NCBI RefSeq assembly: GCF_000755245.1
Contig: NZ_BBMP01000024.1
Coordinates: forward strand, 1-64,000
Reading direction: 5' to 3'
DNA length: 64,000 nt
Source of the DNA: Halococcus sediminicola
GTDB taxonomy: Archaea; Halobacteriota; Halobacteria; Halobacteriales; Halococcaceae
The notes below the pieces were generated by a model that was given only the letters and a program-made list of their open reading frames with translations, searched no databases and was not told the DNA's origin. The position numbers and the translations under genes were made by a program. Positions 43,532-51,475 of the stretch are shown here, piece after piece. The number at the start of each line of letters is the position of its first letter. Position 1 is the first letter of the stretch.

Positions 43532-43939
43532 ATGGCGGGAGATCAGCGAGAGCGTGAGTGGACTGAACAGGGCGAATACGCGGAGATGTATTCGACCGAG
43601 GAGACATACGACATACTGGCGTCGTTGCCGAAGCAGGTCGGAATGACGTCGGACATCGCCGATGCGCTCGGCTGCTCGTCGCTAACGGCGCGCAACAAGC
43701 TCCAAGAGCTCCGCTTTGACGGCAAAGTCGAAAAACGCGATACGGGTGGGCGCGCGGTGTTGTGGTACATTCCTGACGAGGATGGAACCGACGAAGAGAG
43801 CGCTGAGGACGATGAGGCGGAAGATGCCGATATGGCTCTCAAGCGTTTGAGCCACGAACTTGGCGAGGTGATCACGGTCGGGGATACCGTGTACGAGGAC
43901 GGCGACAAGCATCCGGTCGAACAGTCCACGGACAGCTAG
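43532..43939 (+). CDS. MarR-like winged-helix regulator
   Basis: 135 residues. Winged helix: E-T-Y-D-I-L-A-S-L-P, then T-S-D-I-A-D-A-L-G-C-S-S-L-T-A-R-N-K-L-Q-E-L and a wing with V-E-K-R-D-T-G-G-R-A-V-L-W-Y. An acidic linker and a short C-terminal domain follow. It lies 27 nt before the TFB gene on the same strand, so probably co-transcribed. Confidence 0.78.
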   Translation: MAGDQREREWTEQGEYAEMYSTEETYDILASLPKQVGMTSDIADALGCSSLTARNKLQELRFDGKVEKRDTGGRAVLWYIPDEDGTDEESAEDDEAEDADMALKRLSHELGEVITVGDTVYEDGDKHPVEQSTDS

Positions 43940-43965
43940 CGGTCTCCCAGCTACGTTTTGAATCT

Positions 43966-44577
43966 ATGAACGACCACCAGCAGGCTGAGGTTGCGGGCTT
44001 GATCGATGCTCTCGACGCGCCTGAGACCGTCCACGAGATAGCCCATGCGCTCGCGTATCGGGCGTTCGCTGCGGAGTTGCAGAAGGGACGGTCAACTAAA
44101 GTGATAGCCGCGAGCGTCGTGTATGCCGCGTTCCGCCGCGATGGCGAGACTCGCACGCTCGATGAGGTGAGCGCTGAAGCCGACGTGGATCGGACGACGC
44201 TCGGCCGGACGTACAGACGCCTCGCGGACGAACTCGATATTGCCCTCGAACCTCCGAATCCCCACGAATTCGTCGAGCGGTTCGCTGACTCGCTCGATGT
44301 GGAAGATCGGACGGAAGCGCGAGCGCACGAGATCGTCACCGAGAGTGCAGAGGCAGGGCTGCATTCGGGGGTGAAGCTTGCTGGGGTGGCCGCCGCTGCG
44401 GTGTATCACGCCGACCGTGATCGGCATGGCAGCCTCACGCAGCGCGAGGTGGCTACGGTTGCTGGCGTCTCCGCAGTGACTATTCGACATCGGCTTCATG
44501 AACAAGTACACGTACTGGAAGGCGATGGGCATGGGAAAATCGCTGCGAGTCGGTGGCAGTATCTCGATACGGACTGA
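43966..44577 (+). CDS. TFB-like protein lacking the N-terminal zinc ribbon
   Basis: 203 residues, versus about 320 for full TFB. Two cyclin-like repeats are visible: the first with G-R-S-T-K-V-I-A-A-S-V-V-Y-A-A-F-R, the second with G-V-K-L-A-G-V-A-A-A-A-V-Y-H-A-D and a helix-turn-helix (Q-R-E-V-A-T-V-A-G-V-S-A-V-T-I-R-H-R). The zinc ribbon and B-finger needed to recruit polymerase are absent. It may bind TATA/BRE-TBP without activating, acting as a competitor; that is an inference. Confidence 0.82.
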   Translation: MNDHQQAEVAGLIDALDAPETVHEIAHALAYRAFAAELQKGRSTKVIAASVVYAAFRRDGETRTLDEVSAEADVDRTTLGRTYRRLADELDIALEPPNPHEFVERFADSLDVEDRTEARAHEIVTESAEAGLHSGVKLAGVAAAAVYHADRDRHGSLTQREVATVAGVSAVTIRHRLHEQVHVLEGDGHGKIAASRWQYLDTD

Positions 44578-44716
44578 TTCCGGCGTTGGGTCCTGACGAG
44601 AGAAGGCCGAGGACGGGGATGCGACTGCCGTGAGACGATGGGTAGCTATGGGCCAACGGTGCGCCGTCCTCGACGTGCGACTGTCTGTCCGGCAGTCTCA
44701 TAGTTCTCTTGGCCGT

Positions 44717-44739
44717 GAAAGCCGCACTCTCCGGCTTTC
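44717..44739 (+). terminator. Hairpin with downstream pyrimidine tract
   Basis: GAAAGCCG and CGGCTTTC pair around a 7-nt loop, followed by a T/C-rich stretch. It lies about 140 nt after the TFB-like stop. Confidence 0.45.
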
Positions 44740-44924
44740 TTCCCCTCTTCCTCTATATTTCGCGTGCCGTCACCCACCCCTCGTAAAAGCCGACCGGGGC
44801 CGGTGACTGCTTGGAATCGTCCGCGAGAGCGGCTTTGGCGGTCCGCAATCCTGCCCCGACCCTCTGAAACGTGTGTGATTCCTACAGAGAGCAGGTCAGA
44901 ACGGCACTGGGCGGTCGTTGTGTC

Positions 44925-45092
44925 TCACAGATCGTGCGGCTGGACAGTCTTGCGGTCGTTGTCGTCGGCGTGACGGGCGGTGCCATCGAGCAGTTCGTCG
45001 ACCTTCTCATCGAGAGCGTCGTAGAAATCCGCCGAGACGCTCATGTCGTTCAGTTCGTTCTTCACGATCACTTTGACGATAGTATCTGCATA
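44925..45092 (-). pseudogene. DUF1931-like histone-fold protein with a displaced start codon
   Basis: Read leftward, 55 codons give an almost complete small histone-fold protein: D-T-I-V-K-V-I-V-K-N-E-L, then S-A-D-F-Y-D-A-L-D-E-K-V-D-E-L-L and A-D-D-N-D-R-K-T-V-Q-P-H-D-L. The expected start (M-A-D) reads Y-A-D. An ATG is present one base out of frame (TATGCAGAT), as if one G were lost from ATGGCAGAT. It is therefore probably a very recent pseudogene; a non-ATG start is the alternative. It would be a DNA-binding histone-like protein if made. Confidence 0.6.
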
Positions 45093-45186
45093 CGTGCGCT
45101 CGATGCGGGGATCGGTACTCAGAGATGTGTATTTTCGTGCGTTTTGGCGGCTCTCCTACGGGAATCCGCTTGGAATTGGAATCTCG

Positions 45187-45405
45187 GATGTTGCAGGCTG
45201 TCTGATGAATTTGTGTACAACACCAACGACAACGTAGACGTCATACATTGCACCACCTGATACTGACCTCGCTACCGAAGACGATCCTATGGGTTCCGGC
45301 TCTGCTGGCGAATGGCGCTTTGACGACGGTATTCGTCATAGACGCTCTCTCATGACCGATTTCTTGAAAATGTTGATCTCGCCCGCTGCGACGGCTCTAC
45401 TATGA
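45187..45405 (+). pseudogene. Vestigial duplicate of the AAA-gene 5' region
   Basis: The segment from 45187 matches 45432 onwards: the block GGCTGTCTGA, then ACACCAACGACAACGTA and ACGTCATACAT, and downstream codons for P-P-D-T-D and E-D-D-P. The working ATG-GGG of the AAA gene is ATT-GCA here. A 52-codon frame from that ATT continues to a TGA at 45403-45405, but only the first ~12 codons match the AAA protein. Confidence 0.65.
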
Positions 45406-45493
45406 GAGAATACACGTGAAACTGGGCTTCAGATGTCTTAGGCTGTCTGACAAAGCTTTATGTAGAACACCAACGACAACGTAAACGTCATAC

Positions 45494-46465
45494 ATGGGGC
45501 CACCAGATACCGACGCGCTCGAAGACGACCCCTTCGGCGAGGCGATTGATCGGGCCGAAACGCTCCAACGTGAGTATGCGGAACAGCTCGGTCTCCGATC
45601 CGACCGCATACCGTTCACTGCTGAGACGGTGCCGGATGCGAGCGTTGCTGTCCGTGTCAATGATGGATTGTTGGAAGAGGTAGCGACACACATCCTGAAC
45701 CGCGCGGGACATGTGTCGATCATCGACGAGCGTGGGGCGGGCAAGTCCCATTTCCGCGATCTCGTCTATCGTTCGCTCAGTTCCGGCCCGCGAAGTGACG
45801 AGTTTCGGATCGTGCGTATTCGGGAAGTCGAGAGTATCACGACCCGGCGATTCTATACGCGGTTGCTTGACGGCCTACAACGGTACGATGATCTTGCCGA
45901 CGTGATTCCTGAAGAGTATCCCCATCCAACAGATGAGGTACGCGCACTTGTCGAAGAGGTGGCTACCGTGCTCGAAGACGAGGGGAAAGCGTGTATTGTT
46001 CAAGTCGATCAGTTGGAAGACGCCGCCCGAAACACGCGCACGTTTCGGCAGTTGCTCGCGGGGCTGCAAAGCATCGGTGATCTCGGCGAAGGCGAACCCG
46101 TGTTCATCTGCTTCCTGTTTGGCACGCCTGACGTATCCGAGCGAATCACGCAGCTCCGAGAGACGTTCGCTTCACGGCTCATTGCTGCCGACCGTCGTCT
46201 CACCCGGTTCGACGTGGCAGAGACGGCCGAACTAGTCGCTCGATGGTTAGCGTGGGCGCGTGGAGAGTCCTATACGGAGGGTTACGCTACCGATCCCTAC
46301 GCAGGGGGTGCATTGAGTGCGATTACTAACCGGAGTGACGGCACTCCTCGCCGCGTCCGTCAAGAGTGCTATCATGCTTTCCGGGCTGGAGCGCGACAAT
46401 ACGATGAAACCGCGCAGGTGGAGATCACACGCGAAACGCTTGAGAACTATCTACAGGAGGCTTAA
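45494..46465 (+). CDS. AAA-type ATPase (Orc/ExeA-like)
   Basis: 323 residues. Walker A R-G-A-G-K-S at 80-85, Walker B C-I-V-Q-V-D-Q-L-E-D at 167-176. The N-terminus carries a D-D-P-F-G motif (residues 11-15) repeated in the next gene's product. A TTTATG box lies 34 nt before the ATG. It ends two bases before the following ATG, so the pair is translated together. It is perhaps a partition or replication ATPase of the element; the Orc1 C-terminal winged helix is not evident. Confidence 0.8.
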   Translation: MGPPDTDALEDDPFGEAIDRAETLQREYAEQLGLRSDRIPFTAETVPDASVAVRVNDGLLEEVATHILNRAGHVSIIDERGAGKSHFRDLVYRSLSSGPRSDEFRIVRIREVESITTRRFYTRLLDGLQRYDDLADVIPEEYPHPTDEVRALVEEVATVLEDEGKACIVQVDQLEDAARNTRTFRQLLAGLQSIGDLGEGEPVFICFLFGTPDVSERITQLRETFASRLIAADRRLTRFDVAETAELVARWLAWARGESYTEGYATDPYAGGALSAITNRSDGTPRRVRQECYHAFRAGARQYDETAQVEITRETLENYLQEA

Positions 46466-46467
46466 CA

Positions 46468-46881
46468 ATGTATGACGACAACGATTACGACAACGATAAC
46501 GGCAACGGGAGCGCAGACATGAACTACCGAACCGATGGGGGAACAGATGAGGGTGAAGATGATCCGTTCGGGGATGCGATGGACGCCGCTGAGAGCGCCG
46601 CAACAGGCGATGAGGACGGAAAGGTGCCATCTGGGGATGCTGAGAGCTTCGATGTCGAGGCGTTCCTTGAGGACCTTTCTGAAGGCGAGAAGACGAAGAT
46701 GCTGAGTATTCGCGTGACGCCTGAAATGCACCGTCTCTGGCGGGAACTGCGCGAAGACCCGTCGGTGGAGGTGGATGTCCCTGAGAGCATCCGCAACCAT
46801 ATCGAAACGCTTGCTCATCGACACCCGACGGCAGCTGAGCGTGCGGGGCGAAAACTCGCAATCGAGCGCGAGTTTCAGTAA
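46468..46881 (+). CDS. Small partner of the AAA ATPase
   Basis: 137 residues. An Asp-Asn tract (D-D-N-D-Y-D-N-D-N) and a D-D-P-F-G-D-A-M-D motif make up the disordered N-terminal part. The C-terminal ~60 residues (K-M-L-S-I-R-V-T-P-E-M-H-R-L-W-R-E-L-R) look like a ribbon-helix-helix-type DNA-binding domain. With the ATPase it resembles a ParA/ParB-like or regulator pair. Confidence 0.7.
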   Translation: MYDDNDYDNDNGNGSADMNYRTDGGTDEGEDDPFGDAMDAAESAATGDEDGKVPSGDAESFDVEAFLEDLSEGEKTKMLSIRVTPEMHRLWRELREDPSVEVDVPESIRNHIETLAHRHPTAAERAGRKLAIEREFQ

Positions 46882-46960
46882 GACGACGCTCTCTGTCTGT
46901 GGGGCGTGTGTCTCTTCCGTTTTCGTGTGGTGTAGCCCAATAAGACCCGCCTGTCTCAAG

Positions 46961-47599
46961 ATGGATCTCGTACCGATTGACGAACGGGAGGCGATCCCAG
47001 AGACGCTGCCGGGATACGAACAATGGCGTGCGTATTCAACGCCCGTAGGGGAATGGACGGTTCGAACGGCGAAAGCCGGCGCGTTCCTCATGACCTCGGT
47101 GGCCGGCGGGCTGCTGTTCGCCTACGTATTGGGGGCTGTTCCGAACCTTTGCGCGGTCACGCTTCCGGCGCTCCCTCCTGCGATCATGTGGGCAGTGGCC
47201 CTCGCAATTCTTGTGGCGGTTGTTGTGGTCCATGAGGCATTCCACGGACTGATTGCGTGGTGGATCGGTGCGGATGTCTCGTTTCAGGTGGGGAGCATGG
47301 GATTTCAGACGCTATCGAGACAGGCGATTCAGACGCGGCGTGAGACGGTTGCGTTCTATCTCGCGCCGTTGGTTGTAGCGACACCGCTCTGGTTTGTCGT
47401 ATTGATTGCCTCGGGATATTTTCGCGCGCCGCTGGTGCTGTCCACTGCGTATTTCGCGCTCGCGGCGAACGTCGCCGGGTCGGCGGTTGATGTCTATTCC
47501 GTGTGGGAGATTTCGCGGCTTCCGCGCGGTTCTCTCATCTACAATACGAGGCATCGGACGCTGGTTGCATATCCAGCGTCATCTGAAAACACATTCTAA
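46961..47599 (+). CDS. DUF3267-like membrane metalloprotease-type protein
   Basis: 212 residues from ATG 46961 (M-D-L-V-P-I-D). Hydrophobic helices near 45-65 and 75-100. The latter ends in V-V-H-E-A-F-H-G-L, an HExxH-type zinc motif inside the membrane, and two more helices follow after 140. This layout matches the DUF3267 family of putative zincins. Substrate unknown. Confidence 0.78.
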   Translation: MDLVPIDEREAIPETLPGYEQWRAYSTPVGEWTVRTAKAGAFLMTSVAGGLLFAYVLGAVPNLCAVTLPALPPAIMWAVALAILVAVVVVHEAFHGLIAWWIGADVSFQVGSMGFQTLSRQAIQTRRETVAFYLAPLVVATPLWFVVLIASGYFRAPLVLSTAYFALAANVAGSAVDVYSVWEISRLPRGSLIYNTRHRTLVAYPASSENTF

Positions 47600-47609
47600 C
47601 TGATGTCGG

Positions 47610-47690
47610 CTAGTCGCCGTTGAATGCACGGAACGGATATTCCTTGTAGCCGTCGCTGGAACGCAAGACGTAGCTTCGGGCTGTCTGGAT
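47610..47690 (-). pseudogene. Short C-terminal remnant
   Basis: 26 codons open from a TGA to a TAG with good composition (S-Y-V-L-R-S-S-D-G-Y-K-E-Y-P-F-R-A-F-N-G-D). No start. Probably the tail of a deleted gene. Confidence 0.3.
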
Positions 47691-47702
47691 TCAGTTACTG
47701 CG

Positions 47703-47990
47703 TCAAATCACGTCGTCTGGATCGTGAGTGCCCTGCATCCGCTGTGCTTCGGCCATATATTGCTCTTGGAGGTCGGGATCGTCGACAGAGCCGAGGTTCT
47801 CCGGGGCAGCATCGACAGCTGCCGTGGTGTCGCGGACATCGGTAAAAGAGGTCAGTGCTCGCTCTTTGCGGTAGTACTGCTCACCATCGAGGGTCGCGTA
47901 GGTGAGGATGATCAGATTTTGCTCGTCGTCGGAATAAGTCCGCTCGACGAGCCACACGCGAAGACTGTTGTCCCCCAGTTGTTCCGTCAT
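47703..47990 (-). CDS. Uncharacterised small haloarchaeal protein
   Basis: 95 residues. An N-terminal strand-rich part (R-V-W-L-V-E-R-T-Y-S-D-D-E-Q-N-L-I-I-L-T-Y-A-T-L-D-G) resembles the toxin-like gene at 48945 in its T-L-D/E-G-E segment. Acidic C-terminus. No defined family. Confidence 0.6.
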   Translation of the reverse strand: MTEQLGDNSLRVWLVERTYSDDEQNLIILTYATLDGEQYYRKERALTSFTDVRDTTAAVDAAPENLGSVDDPDLQEQYMAEAQRMQGTHDPDDVI

Positions 47991-48219
47991 GTTCGCCGGT
48001 TATTGCGCCTCAGGATTAAATGGTGGAGAAGAAAGATGGGTAGAGCTTTCAGATACACGGAACTCAAAATCCATCCCGACAGTACAAATTTCGGAGCCGA
48101 CCATGCTTGAAACCATTTAGTCGACTCAGTGACAGTAGTCACTAGTTCAGCCAACCTACTCAGCTAATCGCGTAGAAGCAAGAACCGATCATTCCGGGCG
48201 TGAGAGCCGTCAGTAGGAC

Positions 48220-48633
48220 CTACGGCGCGATAGCGCTCTCTGAAGAGTCGGCAGAGTGTGCAACCGGAATATCAACCTCGATCTCATCAAACGATACGAC
48301 AGGACGCTTCGACCGGCCCTCCTGCACGAAGTCAATGACGTTCAATGCCTCCAGCACGGTGAGATTCTGATTGACTTCTTTGTGTCCTCTACCGACGAGT
48401 TCCGCCGCTTCTCGCATACTCGATGGCTCATACTGGCGAATTGCTTGGATGAGTTCCAAGTTGGGTTCGGTGATAAGCCGAGACAATGCGGACTCGTCTT
48501 CGAGCACCAACACGTGACGCTCTTCGAGTTCGTCACCGCGTTCGGCGGCTTTGATGCGGTCGTGGGTTTCTTCTCGGACGCGCTCTGCCTCGTCCCTTCC
48601 AACCCGGATCGTGAGTGTGGTGTGTTCGGACAT
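48220..48633 (-). CDS. Winged-helix regulator, probable partner of the upstream toxin-like gene
   Basis: 137 residues from ATG 48633, 26 nt after the upstream stop. Helix-turn-helix: S-M-R-E-A-A-E-L-V-G-R-G-H-K-E-V-N-Q-N-L-T-V-L-E. The N-terminus is strand-rich (T-L-T-I-R-V-G-R-D-E-A-E-R-V-R). This order (small toxin-like gene, then HTH regulator) is a known haloarchaeal pair. Confidence 0.8.
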   Translation of the reverse strand: MSEHTTLTIRVGRDEAERVREETHDRIKAAERGDELEERHVLVLEDESALSRLITEPNLELIQAIRQYEPSSMREAAELVGRGHKEVNQNLTVLEALNVIDFVQEGRSKRPVVSFDEIEVDIPVAHSADSSESAIAP

Positions 48634-48658
48634 GGTATGGTGTGATGGCGAGAGACGG

Positions 48659-48945
48659 TTAGGGACGGTGTTCATCCACTTCTTGGTCGAATCGGGTCTG
48701 AAGATCGCCCATGCCGGGAAACTCGATTTCCTCGATGCTGTCGCGCGCGTGTGGCGTTCGTGGCCTTTCTCGCGTTCGTGGGCGTTGTCGTACCGGAGGA
48801 TGGTTTCGCCCTCCAGCGTCCCATAGTGGAGGGAGTAGTCCCATCCACAGGGGTATTGTGAGTCGTCGGTCTTTCGAATCGTGACCGAGGTCACCCGGTT
48901 GCCTTCTTGGACGGTATAGTCTTCAACCGTCTCGTAGTCTGCCAT
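48659..48945 (-). pseudogene. DUF6516-like toxin-type gene with a frameshift in a GC repeat
   Basis: From ATG 48945 (M-A-D-Y-E-T-V-E-D-Y-T-V) the frame is good up to H-E-R-H-T-R. Two extra bases in the CGCGCGCG run at 48742-48749 push it out of frame; in the corrected frame it ends D-S-I-E-E-I-E-F-P-G-M-G-D-L-Q-T-R at 48659. The downstream regulator remains intact. DUF6516-type proteins pair with such regulators in haloarchaea. Confidence 0.6.
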
Positions 48946-49013
48946 CGACGTATGGAGGTATGAACCCCTCCATAATAGGTATGTTGGTCTTGTCCCCACC
49001 ATACAATTCGATC

Positions 49014-50062
49014 CGCTCTTGTGTAGATTAGCGGAACCGAGTCACGGAGATTACGGCATCCCGCCGACAGCAGTCGTACATGACCAATGAACGCGCTGCT
49101 TTCGGCGGAATGCTTGAGCAACTCGTTGACCTCGGAGCAATAGAGTTTCGGCCGGAGCCGCTCGACGCCATCGTCGAGCGGCGACTCAAAGCCATCTGGA
49201 CCACCCGTACCTGCCCGAGCTGTGACGCCGACGCCCTCCACGCCCTCGATGGCTCGGCCCGTATCTGGTGTGGCCGCTGTGACTGGAAAACCACCTACAC
49301 CCGTGGCACACCCTTCTATGACTCGGAACTCGCCCCCGGCGAGTTCCTCGTCGCCTTCGTCCTGTACGCTGATTCCCTCCTCAGCATCAACCAAATCGCA
49401 CCGCTGCTTGACCGCGCCTACAAAACCGTCTTCGAGGCAATTAGCGACGTGGAAACCGCGTTCGCTCGCGGTTTCCCGACTGTTTGGGAACGCATCGAGC
49501 ACACGATTGCTGGGCCGACACAGGTGGACGAAACGCAGCGGGTGTGCTCGGGGTTCAAAGGCCAGAACCCACCGCGGGACGGACTGTCCCGCGGCGGGTC
49601 CCCCGGACCCGGACGGGCGCGATGGACAGGAGAGCAGGGCGATGAGATGACGCTCGTCGCGGCCTGCCGCGACGTGCTCCAGGTGATCTCAGCCGAAGAG
49701 GGGTCGAAATACGACGAGAACCTCGGGCCAGTGATTAAGGAAGCAGGCGATCTCTCCCAGCCGCTGGGAGAGATCTGGACCGACGAGCTTCCCGCGTATC
49801 AGCAAATGGAACACGAGCATCGAACCGTTGTCCATGATGATGAGTACGTCTCAGAGGAAGGTATCCACACGAATCAGGTCGAATGCCTCTGGTCGTTAGT
49901 GCAACCGTGGCTGGCGAAATTCCGCGGCCTGTCCAAGCAGGGCTTGGAGCAGGCCGCTCGCACCTTCGGGCTTCTTCGCTCCCTGAATCTTGTTCAAGCA
50001 CCCATCCACAGCCTTGTCGATTGCGTCGCTGTCAACGTATTCCGCTAATCTACACAAGAGCG
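49014..50062 (+). mobile_element. Complete IS1595-family element with 8-bp target duplication
   Basis: Perfect 23-bp terminal inverted repeats at 49014-49036 and 50040-50062 (core CTCTTGTGTAGATTAGCGG). The direct repeat ATTCGATC flanks it at 49006-49013 and 50063-50070. 1049 bp, one transposase gene. Intact ends indicate a recent insertion between the toxin-like gene and the MFS gene. Confidence 0.93.
49080..50048 (+). CDS. IS1595-family transposase
   Basis: 322 residues. The N-terminal zinc ribbon C-P-S-C…C-G-R-C at about 42-63 is typical of IS1595. The DDE core has T-Q-V-D-E-T near 156 and W-T-D-E-L-P-A-Y near 230, with H-T-N-Q-V-E-C-L-W late. Full length within intact ends. Confidence 0.92.
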   Translation: MTNERAAFGGMLEQLVDLGAIEFRPEPLDAIVERRLKAIWTTRTCPSCDADALHALDGSARIWCGRCDWKTTYTRGTPFYDSELAPGEFLVAFVLYADSLLSINQIAPLLDRAYKTVFEAISDVETAFARGFPTVWERIEHTIAGPTQVDETQRVCSGFKGQNPPRDGLSRGGSPGPGRARWTGEQGDEMTLVAACRDVLQVISAEEGSKYDENLGPVIKEAGDLSQPLGEIWTDELPAYQQMEHEHRTVVHDDEYVSEEGIHTNQVECLWSLVQPWLAKFRGLSKQGLEQAARTFGLLRSLNLVQAPIHSLVDCVAVNVFR

Positions 50063-50128
50063 ATTCGATCTGTCGGGTCTGTGCGTCCCTGTTGCGCTCG
50101 CTTGACGAAGAACTATTTTTGTCCGTGC

Positions 50129-51385
50129 CTACACTTGCTTTAGACCGTACTCTGTAGGCTCGATCTTTTCGATGGCAGGGAGATGGCGTAACACCGGATG
50201 CATGACCCAATACAACGTCACAAACAGAAAGCCGATACCAGTCACAGCGACGACGACAGTACTCCCGATTGTCTCCCCTGCTACCCCGCCGAGCAGCGAT
50301 CCGAGTGGTTCCGCCACCGCAGAACCACTGATGATGACCGAGGTCACACGTCCCAGTAGCTTCTCGGGAACATATGTCTGGATCAACGACATGAAAACGA
50401 CGTTCGTTGCTCCGATTGGGATCCATGCGAGACAGAACAGCATGGCCGTCGCGGGGAGCCACTGAACATAGATCGCGCCCAGCCACGTGACGCCACTCAG
50501 GAAAAACCCGATGGCCATCAAACGTTGTACTGAAACCCCTTTCAGCAGCGAGGCACCGAGCGCGCCGAGCAGGAGACCAGCAGTTATCGCAGCGAGTAGC
50601 ATCCCATACGTTCCCGCACCACCGCGAAGTGAGGCGAACACGGGAAGCGTGGCCATCGTCGCGCCGACGGCGAAGTTGGCGACCAGTGGCGGGATAAGCA
50701 TCAAGACGAGGATCGTCCCGCGTGTATACTCGATTCCCTCGCGGAGATTCTCAACATAGTTTGAGAGTGACGACGCCACGTGATCCGTGCTCTCCTCGGT
50801 CTCGCTGTCCTCGAGAGCCGGGATTCTCGTCGCGGCGAAGATGAGTGCTGTCATGGCGAACGTCACCGAATCGATCAGATACAAGGACACTGCACCCACG
50901 AGCGCAACAAGGATTCCACCAAGCGACGAGAAAGCCGTATCCACGCCCTGATAGGCGAACGAAAACGCCGAATTCGCATCGACCAGTTCCTCTCTATCAA
51001 CGATTCGGGGAAGAGCAGCATTCTGTGCTGGATAGACGAACTGGTTGAGCATCGCAACGACCGGCATCACGATCAGTACGAGTTCTACCGAGAGCCACCC
51101 TTTCCATGCGGCAAACGGAATGATGAGCACGAGCACGCCCTGAAGCACCTGTGTAGCAACGAGAAGTCGCCGAAGATCCCAACGGTCAACGAATGGTCCC
51201 GTGAGAAACTGCAACGCTTGTGGGGCGAGAGTTAGAAATCCCGCGAGTCCAGTGTAGATCGCCGAACCACTGAGGTCGTACGCGAGCCACATCGCCGCGA
51301 TGTAGTAGAGGCTGTCACCCGCGTTCGTAATTATCCGTCCAGCGAAGAGTCGCCTGAACGCCACGTTTCCGAAGAGTGCTCGCAT
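50129..51385 (-). CDS. MFS transporter (DHA3-type exporter)
   Basis: 418 residues with twelve hydrophobic helices. It starts L-F-A-G-R-I-I-T-N-A-G-D-S-L-Y-Y. Loop motif F-V-D-R-W-D-L-R-R-L between helices 2 and 3. L-G-R-V-T-S in the later half is characteristic of the MFS_3 / enterobactin-exporter-like group. Probably proton-driven efflux; substrate unknown. Confidence 0.88.
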   Translation of the reverse strand: MRALFGNVAFRRLFAGRIITNAGDSLYYIAAMWLAYDLSGSAIYTGLAGFLTLAPQALQFLTGPFVDRWDLRRLLVATQVLQGVLVLIIPFAAWKGWLSVELVLIVMPVVAMLNQFVYPAQNAALPRIVDREELVDANSAFSFAYQGVDTAFSSLGGILVALVGAVSLYLIDSVTFAMTALIFAATRIPALEDSETEESTDHVASSLSNYVENLREGIEYTRGTILVLMLIPPLVANFAVGATMATLPVFASLRGGAGTYGMLLAAITAGLLLGALGASLLKGVSVQRLMAIGFFLSGVTWLGAIYVQWLPATAMLFCLAWIPIGATNVVFMSLIQTYVPEKLLGRVTSVIISGSAVAEPLGSLLGGVAGETIGSTVVVAVTGIGFLFVTLYWVMHPVLRHLPAIEKIEPTEYGLKQV

Positions 51386-51475
51386 CGAAGAGAGGCAGGG
51401 AACATCGAGAGATAATAGTTAGCAGAACACCATTTCGGTAAGCTAGCTACCCGAAGCCCAGTTCTGTAAGACAGA

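Noticed and set aside
44636-44700. Similarity between about 44640-44695 and 52455-52510 (CCGTCCTCGACG core)
   Set aside because: A matching stretch of ~45 bases is visible, but it has no gene context or structure that would let me interpret it. Noted only as a possible shared remnant.
44871-45260. A 129-codon plus-strand frame over the histone-fold region
   Set aside because: It is antisense to the histone-fold frame and crosses the duplicated promoter relic.
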